A DNA stretch of 64,000 bases from Leptospira wolbachii serovar Codice str. CDC (GTDB lineage Bacteria > Spirochaetota > Leptospiria > Leptospirales > Leptospiraceae), in contig NZ_AOGZ02000014.1 in the NCBI RefSeq assembly GCF_000332515.2, forward strand, positions 884,001 to 948,000, in the 5' to 3' direction. Made by a program: the position numbers and the translations under genes. This document shows, one piece after another, positions 53,869-61,685 of this stretch. Within the stretch, counting starts at the first letter, position 1. Each line of letters begins with the position of its first letter. The notes below the pieces were generated by a model, which was not told the origin of the DNA, did not search any database, and saw only the letters and a program-made list of their open reading frames with translations.

Positions 53869-56341
53869 AGTAAATGTAATTTTTGCAATCACTGTTATTT
53901 CCGTAGTTTTTAACGCTACGATGGCATTCATTATTTACTTTCTATCTAAACATTCCAAATCAGAAGTTAAACTTGGTTATACGGCAATTTTTCTAACGAT
54001 TCTGGTATTTCGCAACTTAGCCCTTTATATGTTTGGGACAGAGAACGAAAAAATCTTTTTTTTCTTTTCTGAAAGTTGTGCTATTTTTGGTTCTTTCCTT
54101 TTGATTGCGGCTGTTTCTCCCATCATCACAAAGAGAATTAGTTTACCTTTTTTATTTTCTCTTTGTATCTTTATATATGTTTTATTTGTATCTCTACTCT
54201 TAACAGAAATTCCTTTTTTTTGGATGGCTTTACCCTCTTCCATTTTTAACGCAGGAGCCCTCGTTCTATTTGGGCTTATAGTATTTAAATTAAATACTTA
54301 CCCTCGGGCGTTTAGATTATATTTTTTGGCAATCTGTTTAATCATAGCTCTCCAAAGGATCACCTTTCCCTACCTGTTTGGTTTAGAATGGTATAGACCT
54401 CTGGGTTATATCATCAATACACTATTTATGTTTTTATTTGGAGTCGGATGTATTCTCTTCAACTTTAACATACAAACCAAAAAGCTAAACTTATCCCTAG
54501 AAGAACTGGAACTATTACAAAAAACAATCAAAGATGTAAACGTTCGCTTACTTATCATGTACAACCAACTTCCAGCGATTATTTATAATATCGAATTCTT
54601 ACCAGAGCCAAGAATTTCTTATATAAGTCCAAAAATGGAAGAAATTACTGGTTACGGATTGAATTTCTTTTATGAGAATTCTGAATTTTTCAAAGATATT
54701 GTGATTCCAGAAGATCAACATAAAATTTCTGAATTATATGCTGGCCATTCCCCTATTATACTTAGGATGATTCATGCCAATGGATGGTTAATTTGGACAG
54801 AACATTATGTGAATGTTTCTTTTGATATACTGGGCATTGAAAAACGGATCGATGTAGTTGCACTGGATATTACAAAATCAAAAAAAACCGAAATCTCATT
54901 ATTACAGGAAAAAAATCTAAACACTACTGTTTTTGATAATGCTGCGAACTTAATTTTGTTAACAGATGCAAATGGAATGATCGAAAGTATCAATTCTGCT
55001 GCGCAAGCAATTTTAGGCCTTAGAAAAAATGAAGTCATCGGGAAATACATTCAGGATGTCATTCTACTTCCAGAAGATAGGGAATACTTGAAAGATGTTT
55101 TGGACGACGTAACCGAAATTCAAAAAATTGCCGAGAGCCTAATTTTACGATGTGTTACAAATTCCAATCAGGTCCTTTTTTTAGAATGGCGACTTGGCAT
55201 CATTCGTGATAACAAAAACGAACCGTTAAAGATTATTTGGATTGGTATCGACCAAACATCAAAACGAGCTGCCGAAATTGAACTCAAAGAGTTAAACAAA
55301 TCTTTGGAAGAAAAAGTAAAAGCAAGAACCAAAGAACTCCAATCCAGTAACTTTGAACTCAACTCTGCACTTTATGCTTTGAGAGAAGCACAACAGAAGT
55401 TAATTCAAAATGAAAAGATGGTTTCTTTGGGACAGCTTGTATCTGGCCTTGCACATGAAATCAACAATCCGATTGGAATGATCAAATCATCTGTGGAAAC
55501 ACTAATTTCCGAATGGGACGAAGAAAAAATTCATGAATCAAACAGTCGAATTAGTGAATTAATCCAATCTATCCTTGAGACAGATTCAGGTGGCCTGCGG
55601 ATCTTAACTGGACTATCCAATAGGCAAGCCCGTAAATCTCTGACTGAAAGTCTCAAACAGCATTCAGTTCCATTTGAAGAAGAACTTGCTGAACTTTTTG
55701 TTGATTCGGGGATACGGAATCTCACACACCCAATCATTTCTAAAATTAAATCAGTAATTCGAAACAAAGAAAACTTTCAAACATTACGTAGATTATTACT
55801 CGTTAAACAGTCATCCGAACATATATTATACTCAGTAAGAAGGCTTTCAAAAATTACTTACACGCTTAAAAACTTTGCTGGTTTACAATCCAATTTAGAA
55901 CTCACCGATTATTCATTAACCGATACAATTCATTCTGCAATTTCACTTTATAAGGAGCATTTTTTAAGAGATATAAACTTGATTCTTAATTTAGAATATA
56001 GTGGCAATGTTCGGTGCATACAAGGCGATCTTATCCAACTATGGAGTCAAATCATTTGGAATTCCATCCAGGCGGTTGCTTCCAAAGGAACTATACAGAT
56101 TAGAAGTTATAAAAAATTGGATACTGTGTATGTAGAAATTGAAGACTCGGGGGGCGGAATACCACCTGACAATCATTCAAAAATCTTTATGCCCTTTTTC
56201 TCAACAAAAACAACAGGAGATGGTTTAGGACTTGGCCTTTATCTAGTAAAAGAAATCGCAAATCGGCACAATGCAAACGTTGATTTTGAATCTAACCAAG
56301 GAAGGACAATTTTTAAGGTCGGGTTCCCTTTAACTACTTAA
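53855..56341 (+). CDS. Membrane PAS sensor histidine kinase with long insertion in the dimerisation domain
   Basis: 828 residues. Seven or so membrane segments (about 8-205) are followed by a PAS domain (about 230-340), a second PAS (about 355-470), a coiled coil (about 470-520), the H-box GQLVSGLAHEINNPIGM with His534, then ~100 residues (about 552-650) inserted before the second dimerisation helix, and an ATPase domain with GGGIPPDNHSKIFMPFFSTK, then GDGLGLGLYLV. It looks active. It closes the che operon, overlapping the second CheY-like gene by 14 bases and converging on purM with an 8-base overlap. Confidence 0.9.
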   Translation: MLPFEVNVIFAITVISVVFNATMAFIIYFLSKHSKSEVKLGYTAIFLTILVFRNLALYMFGTENEKIFFFFSESCAIFGSFLLIAAVSPIITKRISLPFLFSLCIFIYVLFVSLLLTEIPFFWMALPSSIFNAGALVLFGLIVFKLNTYPRAFRLYFLAICLIIALQRITFPYLFGLEWYRPLGYIINTLFMFLFGVGCILFNFNIQTKKLNLSLEELELLQKTIKDVNVRLLIMYNQLPAIIYNIEFLPEPRISYISPKMEEITGYGLNFFYENSEFFKDIVIPEDQHKISELYAGHSPIILRMIHANGWLIWTEHYVNVSFDILGIEKRIDVVALDITKSKKTEISLLQEKNLNTTVFDNAANLILLTDANGMIESINSAAQAILGLRKNEVIGKYIQDVILLPEDREYLKDVLDDVTEIQKIAESLILRCVTNSNQVLFLEWRLGIIRDNKNEPLKIIWIGIDQTSKRAAEIELKELNKSLEEKVKARTKELQSSNFELNSALYALREAQQKLIQNEKMVSLGQLVSGLAHEINNPIGMIKSSVETLISEWDEEKIHESNSRISELIQSILETDSGGLRILTGLSNRQARKSLTESLKQHSVPFEEELAELFVDSGIRNLTHPIISKIKSVIRNKENFQTLRRLLLVKQSSEHILYSVRRLSKITYTLKNFAGLQSNLELTDYSLTDTIHSAISLYKEHFLRDINLILNLEYSGNVRCIQGDLIQLWSQIIWNSIQAVASKGTIQIRSYKKLDTVYVEIEDSGGGIPPDNHSKIFMPFFSTKTTGDGLGLGLYLVKEIANRHNANVDFESNQGRTIFKVGFPLTT

Positions 56342-57359
56342 TTAAAATTTTTCCAGTAGAATCAGTTTTACCAATCAAATGCGCTTCTTCACCTAGAGAT
56401 TGTAGTTCACTCATCACAACATCGACTTGAGAAGGTTCTACCACGAGTATGTAACCAATCCCCATATTGAAGGTTCCATACATATCATGACGATCCAAAG
56501 AATGGTCCTTTTCTAGTTTAGAAAAAACATAATTTTCCGGCAGATTACTTATCTCTGCACCAATCCCCGAAGGTAAAACTCGAGGAATGTTTTCATAAAA
56601 CCCACCTCCAGTAATATGAACCATCCCCTTGATAGAAAACTTTTCGATTAAAGATAATATCGTTTTTACATAAATTCTAGTCGGTTGAAACACATGATTT
56701 TTCAAAAATTCTAAATCACTTGAGGAAGAAGGTAATTTGCCATCTTTTAATAACAATTTGCGAATGAGCGAAAAACCGTTGCTATGTGGACCAGAGGAAC
56801 CAAGTCCAATAATAGAATCGCCAGCTTTTATAGTACGTCCATCAATCATCTTTTGTTTTTCAACAACACCCACCACAAATCCAGCCAAATCGTATTCATC
56901 ATCAGGCATTACTCCTGGATGTTCAGCGGTTTCTCCACCAACAAGGGCACAATCAGCTAATGTACAACCTTTCACAATACCTGAAACGATAGCTTCCATT
57001 CTTGGCAAAAAGAGTTTACCACAAGCAATGTAATCTTGAAAGAACAAAGGTTTTCCACCGTTCACAAGAATATCATTCACACACATGGCGACCAAATCAA
57101 TACCAACTGTATCATGAATGTCTAACAAACGAGCTATTTGAAGTTTGGTTCCAACACCATCAGTTCCAGACAAAAGAATTGGTTCGTTATATGATTTCAA
57201 AAAACTAACATCGTAACAGGCCGCAAAACCACCAAGCCCACCCAAAACATTTTTGTTATGAGTTGATGCTACATTAGATTTGATTCTTTGTACAAACTCT
57301 TGTCCTTTTTCGGTATCAACACCTGCTTCTTTGTATGTAACTTTGTTTGAATCAGACAT
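56334..57359 (-). CDS. purM: Phosphoribosylformylglycinamidine cyclo-ligase
   Basis: 341 residues from the ATG at 57359, preceded by AGGA; an open stretch upstream overlaps murI and is not needed. It closes FGAM to AIR with ATP in purine synthesis. Motifs: SGTDGVGTKLQIARL, CVNDILVNGGKPLFFQDY, GGETAEHPGVMPDDEYDLAG, GLGSSGPHSNGFSLIRK and HITGGGFYENIPRVLP. The start overlaps the end of murI by 8 bases (ATGTCTGA). No other pur gene is here. Confidence 0.95.
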   Translation of the reverse strand: MSDSNKVTYKEAGVDTEKGQEFVQRIKSNVASTHNKNVLGGLGGFAACYDVSFLKSYNEPILLSGTDGVGTKLQIARLLDIHDTVGIDLVAMCVNDILVNGGKPLFFQDYIACGKLFLPRMEAIVSGIVKGCTLADCALVGGETAEHPGVMPDDEYDLAGFVVGVVEKQKMIDGRTIKAGDSIIGLGSSGPHSNGFSLIRKLLLKDGKLPSSSSDLEFLKNHVFQPTRIYVKTILSLIEKFSIKGMVHITGGGFYENIPRVLPSGIGAEISNLPENYVFSKLEKDHSLDRHDMYGTFNMGIGYILVVEPSQVDVVMSELQSLGEEAHLIGKTDSTGKILIK

Positions 57360-58161
57360 GGAGTTTTCCTGTGGTAGTATTGATAAGAGAAAGAGTATGG
57401 TTCGGCGTGATTGTTTTGGCAATCCTGCCTGCTAAATGAACGTAATCAGAGTCAGAAGTGTTTAGAAGTATATCTAATTGGTTTTTGTTTTCTTGGAAGT
57501 CAGGCAAATTTAAAACTCGTTTTATATGCTGTGTAGTTCCCAAATTCCCATCATATACTTTTACCTTGGGATAATTATAAAGTATTCTTTCTTTGAGAAA
57601 TACATAATGTGTACAACCTAAAACAAAAACATCGCAGTCTTTAACTACAGTTCTGATCTTAGAATCAAATAAATTCCAGGCATCTTCCCAAAGATCTTTA
57701 TCAATGAGTTTGGCTAAACCTTCGCAAGCAACAGGAAGAATCTCTGTACCTATAGGAAAACCAGATACTAAATTTTTAAATTTATCTTCTTTTAAAGTAA
57801 GCTCTGTGGCAAACACCGCAATTTTGACTCCAGGATTTTGATTTACCGCTGGTTTCAATGCAGGTTCCATTCCGAAAATCGGGATAGAATGTTTTGCGCG
57901 AAGAAAATCGGCAGCCGCTGATGTTGCCGTATTACAAGCAAACAAAACAGCTTCGCAATCTTTCTCTAATAAATACTCAAAAGCATTTTTAGAAAGCTCC
58001 AAAACTTCCGCTTTAGATTTTTGGCCATAAGGAGAATTTACTAAATCACCAAAATAGATATAATCGATATTAGATGTTTCTTTCCAAAGCGTTCGAAGAA
58101 CCGATAGTCCCCCAAGACCCGAATCAAAAATCCCGATTTTATACCTTCCACGAGAATTCAT
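57352..58161 (-). CDS. murI: Glutamate racemase
   Basis: 269 residues. It makes D-glutamate for peptidoglycan. IGIFDSGLGGLSVLRTL is the N-terminal signature; the two catalytic Cys are in AVLFACNTATS (Cys76) and VFVLGCTHYVF (about Cys187), each with the expected neighbours. It follows the aminotransferase gene with no intergenic base and overlaps purM by 8 bases, so three or four genes here form one tightly packed unit. Confidence 0.94.
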   Translation of the reverse strand: MNSRGRYKIGIFDSGLGGLSVLRTLWKETSNIDYIYFGDLVNSPYGQKSKAEVLELSKNAFEYLLEKDCEAVLFACNTATSAAADFLRAKHSIPIFGMEPALKPAVNQNPGVKIAVFATELTLKEDKFKNLVSGFPIGTEILPVACEGLAKLIDKDLWEDAWNLFDSKIRTVVKDCDVFVLGCTHYVFLKERILYNYPKVKVYDGNLGTTQHIKRVLNLPDFQENKNQLDILLNTSDSDYVHLAGRIAKTITPNHTLSLINTTTGKLHV

Positions 58162-59463
58162 TTAGGATGCTAAATACTTCCTGATATTTTCTGCGAGAGT
58201 TTTATAAATCCATTCAAACTTTGTTTCGTCTTCTTCGAGTAAGGTGACTCGGAATCCATTCCGATTACAACAGAAGGAACTGAGTGGAACCACACAGATC
58301 CCAGCGGAAGCTAACAGGTGCAAAACGAATCTTCTATCAAGAGCCGCTTTTTCCATTAGTGGGGCCACGAAGTCGCGAACTTTCGTATTGGAGATGGGAA
58401 GTGTCATCTGTGGCTTCAAGGCACCATCTTCAAACAGAACGGTTAAATAAAACGCACCCTTTGGTTGTATGACTTTCACTCCAGGAATTCCTGTAAGTAT
58501 AGAAGTAGCTTTCTCTGCACGTTTTTTGAATTTCTCGTTTCTAAATTTTAGATGATTTAAAAACTCAGGATGAGAGTAAACCAGTGGAATGGAAAGTTGA
58601 GGAAGAGTAGTAGAACAAACTTCCAACATTTTTGCATCTAACAAAGACTTGATGTATCTTTCGAAAGTTGGATCATTTTTACGATTAAAAACTTCAAGCC
58701 AACCACAACGAGCACCGGGCCATGGAAATTCTTTGGAGATTGATCTTAAAGCAAACCCACAAACTTTATCACCAATGACTTCAGATAAATGAATGCTACC
58801 CCATTCCGAATAATTTACATGCGCATAAGTTTCATCACAAATTAAGATGATATCATATTTTTCGCAGATTTTGACAATCTCTCGCATCACTTCCTTAGGA
58901 TATACAGCTCCTGTAGGATTGTCTGGATTGATAAGAAGAATTCCTGCAATGGAATCGTTGTATTTTACTTTATTCTCAATGTCTTCTAAATCGGGCATCC
59001 AATCATTGTCGGGATTTAGTTCATAAGTTAGGTGTTCGTAACCTGAATGGGCAGCTTCTGCAGAAGATAACGTAGAGTAGGCGGGAGATGGTCCAAGTAT
59101 CCTTGCTTCTCGTCTCATAAATCCAAATATTTTTGCAACCGCATCCCCAAGACCATTGAAAAAAAGGATGTCCTCAGAAGTGATTTGTGCCCCACCTCTT
59201 TCATTCACTTTGGAGGCTAAAAATTTGCGAGTGGTTTCATCCCCTTGGGTTGCCGTATAGGCCCAAGATTTGTTTTGGGCGACAAGTCCACTAACAATAT
59301 CCTTCATCCAATTAGGGACGGATTCTCCCTTCTGGATGGGATCACCAATATTTTCCCAGGTGATCGCAATTCCCATTGCCTCAATCTGTTTGGCAAGGGC
59401 GACAATCTGGCGGATTTCATAAATGAGTGCATCAGCACCCGAGTGGACTATATTTCTTCTCAT
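58162..59463 (-). CDS. PLP-dependent class I/II aminotransferase
   Basis: 433 residues. Fold type I aminotransferase: substrate/PLP contacts in YTATQGDETTRKFLAS, ILLINPDNPTGAVYP, LICDETYAHV and the Schiff-base Lys244 in SISKEFPWPGARCGW, with the Arg of FRVTLLEEDE near the end. No signal peptide. The substrate cannot be fixed; aspartate- or alanine-type aminotransferases are closest in motif. Its gene abuts murI with no spacer, which hints at amino-acid supply for the wall but does not prove it. Confidence 0.9.
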   Translation of the reverse strand: MRRNIVHSGADALIYEIRQIVALAKQIEAMGIAITWENIGDPIQKGESVPNWMKDIVSGLVAQNKSWAYTATQGDETTRKFLASKVNERGGAQITSEDILFFNGLGDAVAKIFGFMRREARILGPSPAYSTLSSAEAAHSGYEHLTYELNPDNDWMPDLEDIENKVKYNDSIAGILLINPDNPTGAVYPKEVMREIVKICEKYDIILICDETYAHVNYSEWGSIHLSEVIGDKVCGFALRSISKEFPWPGARCGWLEVFNRKNDPTFERYIKSLLDAKMLEVCSTTLPQLSIPLVYSHPEFLNHLKFRNEKFKKRAEKATSILTGIPGVKVIQPKGAFYLTVLFEDGALKPQMTLPISNTKVRDFVAPLMEKAALDRRFVLHLLASAGICVVPLSSFCCNRNGFRVTLLEEDETKFEWIYKTLAENIRKYLAS

Positions 59464-59468
59464 AAAAT

Positions 59469-60596
59469 TTACTGGCCTTTTTTATAGGCGGCCTCGACCA
59501 AAGGGATCGATAATTCCATCTCTTGGGTATCCCGTAATATCTTCAACCGTAAGACGCCTCCCAGACCAACAAGTCCCACTTGTTCGCGTAAATCGTTGAT
59601 ATGGCGGATTTGTAGGCCGTTTGCCCCCTCAATAAAGTCATAACGACGCAGTCCCCCTTTTTCCGCAGAGGAATTGGGTTCGATATCATAGACCAAAACA
59701 CCCACAGTTTCCCCGGGAATTCCAAGTGATTTCCTGTGGTCTGGGAGGGGTGCTGTCGCCATCACACCGAGGGTCGCAGGACGAATGTTTTGGCCGACAT
59801 TTTGTTCGATTTGGCGAAGCACCCGTTTGGCATAATTGATGGGAATGGCAAACCCGATTCCAGCACTGGCGCCAGAAGACGAACGGATCATACGGTTGAT
59901 CCCCACCACTTCCCCGTAAATATTGAGCAGCGGACCACCACTAGATCCAGGATTGATGGCTGTATCCGTTTGGATATGAGTTTGGCCCGTTTCATCCAAA
60001 TCCTCCCGAGACTTGGCGGAGACCACACCCACAGTAAATGTTTTTTCTAGTCCATAAGGCGAACCTACAGCAATCGCCCAATCCCCCACTTCAATTTCAT
60101 CGGAGTTACCAAGAAAGGCAGGAGTAAAACGGTCGTTACTTGGGATTTTTAAAAGAGCAATGTCTGCGCGCTCATGGCTTCCTACGTAACGTGCCGGGAA
60201 AATGCGACCATCTGACATGATGATTTCAATGATCTCTGCATTTTTGATAACGTGGTAGTTTGTGACAACAAATCCCCTTTCATCAATGATGAATCCACTC
60301 CCAATGGAAGAAATCCGATCTTCTCTACTTTCTCCAAATGCATAAGGATGGAAAATCATCTCAGTTTTTTTCGTACGAATAGAAACTACAAATTGTTGTG
60401 CCTCTCGGTAAACGTTGCGAAAACTAGTTTGGATTTGAATGGCTTGGCTTTGTTTGCTGGAAGAAATAGGTTTTGGGGAAGCAAACAATTTTGTTACAGC
60501 CGATCGAATCTCCGGAAAGAAGATCGCAAACAAAAGTACAAAAACTAAAGCAAAGTTAATGTAGACGACTGGCGGAATCGAAGTTTTTCTTTCCAT
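59469..60596 (-). CDS. HtrA/DegQ-type serine protease with one PDZ domain
   Basis: 375 residues. An N-terminal membrane anchor (about 9-28), then a trypsin-like domain with His115 (VVTNYHVIKNA), Asp145 (ERADIALLKI) and Ser219 (INPGSSGGPLLN), and a single PDZ domain (about 270-370) with LGIPGETVGVLVYDIEP. It is the DegS-like layout: membrane-bound, one PDZ. It is a periplasmic quality-control protease by family. The divergent lipoprotein gene starts only 3 bases away, so each promoter must lie within the other gene. Confidence 0.93.
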   Translation of the reverse strand: MERKTSIPPVVYINFALVFVLLFAIFFPEIRSAVTKLFASPKPISSSKQSQAIQIQTSFRNVYREAQQFVVSIRTKKTEMIFHPYAFGESREDRISSIGSGFIIDERGFVVTNYHVIKNAEIIEIIMSDGRIFPARYVGSHERADIALLKIPSNDRFTPAFLGNSDEIEVGDWAIAVGSPYGLEKTFTVGVVSAKSREDLDETGQTHIQTDTAINPGSSGGPLLNIYGEVVGINRMIRSSSGASAGIGFAIPINYAKRVLRQIEQNVGQNIRPATLGVMATAPLPDHRKSLGIPGETVGVLVYDIEPNSSAEKGGLRRYDFIEGANGLQIRHINDLREQVGLVGLGGVLRLKILRDTQEMELSIPLVEAAYKKGQ

Positions 60597-60599
60597 AGA

Positions 60600-61685
60600 A
60601 TGCCAAAACCCCTTCCACTTTTGTCGATTCCCCTTCCTTGTCTAACCAAAAAGATTCCAAGAATATTTACGGTTTTACTGTTTCCCATTATTCTTTCTGG
60701 GTGTTTGCCGTATTTATTTCACTTAGGCAAGGAACAATCTTCCATTATCTTGGGTCGCGAAAAAATCGAAGATATTCTAAACCTACCAGGCTTGGATTTA
60801 AAAACAAAACAAAAATTAAATTTAATTCAAGATGCCAGAAATTTCGCCATCGGGGAACTAGCGCTAAATGAAAAAGGAGGATTTGAATACTATACAAAAT
60901 TAGATAGGGAAGAAATCGGTTGGAATGTCAGTGCTTCAGAAGCATTAGAATTAAAATCCTATACCTGGTGGTTTCCCATAGCAGGTACGGTTCCCTACAA
61001 AGGATTCTTTGATAAACAAATGGCAATCGCATTGGAAAAAGAATTACAATCAGAAGGATATGATACTCGCATCCGTGCTATTGGCGGATACTCGACACTT
61101 GGTTGGTTTTCTGATCCAGTATTATCACCTCAGCTCAGTTGGCCTGATCATAGACTTGTTGGTCTCGTCTTCCACGAAATGGCCCACGCCACAGCCTATT
61201 TACCTGGAGATTCTACACTAAATGAATCTTATGCAAGTTATGTGGAAGAAAAAGGTATAGAAATTTATTATATAAAAAAAGAGGGCGAAGCCAGCATCCA
61301 TTTGCAAAAATTTAAAAAAGAAAAAGTTCGTAGAGAAGTAACATTAAATCTTTTGAAAAAATATGCAGAGGAACTAAAAACTCTCTATTCATCTGCATTG
61401 GATAAAGAACAGAAATGGATTCAAAAAAAATCCATTACGGCTAAATTCAAAGAAGAAGTGATTGAGAAAAAATTAGTTCCAGAAGAAAAATCTAAAGAGT
61501 TTTTGGCACGCGAATGGAATAACGAAGATTTTTTAGGGGCTCTTCGTTACCATTCTGGAGAGGTCAGCTTTGAGTCTTTGTTTATAAAATCGGGAAAAAA
61601 CTTCCGGCAGTTTCATAAAGAAGTAAAAAATCTCTTTGATTTACCAGAAGAAGACCGTAAACAATTCTTAAATAAAAATCTTTAA
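60600..61685 (+). CDS. Putative aminopeptidase lipoprotein (PF10023-like)
   Basis: 361 residues. A lipoprotein signal ends IILSGCLPYLF (Cys about residue 35; a TTG at 60621 would give a shorter N-terminus of normal length). The rest matches the predicted-aminopeptidase family PF10023: LGWFSDPVLSPQLSWPDH, then VGLVFHEMAHATAYLPGD (HExxH zinc motif) and NESYASYVEEKG with the third ligand Glu. It is probably an envelope-anchored zinc peptidase; its substrate is unknown. It is convergent with the last gene (4-base overlap). Confidence 0.8.
   Translation: MPKPLPLLSIPLPCLTKKIPRIFTVLLFPIILSGCLPYLFHLGKEQSSIILGREKIEDILNLPGLDLKTKQKLNLIQDARNFAIGELALNEKGGFEYYTKLDREEIGWNVSASEALELKSYTWWFPIAGTVPYKGFFDKQMAIALEKELQSEGYDTRIRAIGGYSTLGWFSDPVLSPQLSWPDHRLVGLVFHEMAHATAYLPGDSTLNESYASYVEEKGIEIYYIKKEGEASIHLQKFKKEKVRREVTLNLLKKYAEELKTLYSSALDKEQKWIQKKSITAKFKEEVIEKKLVPEEKSKEFLAREWNNEDFLGALRYHSGEVSFESLFIKSGKNFRQFHKEVKNLFDLPEEDRKQFLNKNL

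Noticed and set aside
56334..57422. A longer purM with 21 extra N-terminal residues
   Set aside because: The extension overlaps murI in another frame; the ATG at 57359 has AGGA upstream and gives the normal family start.
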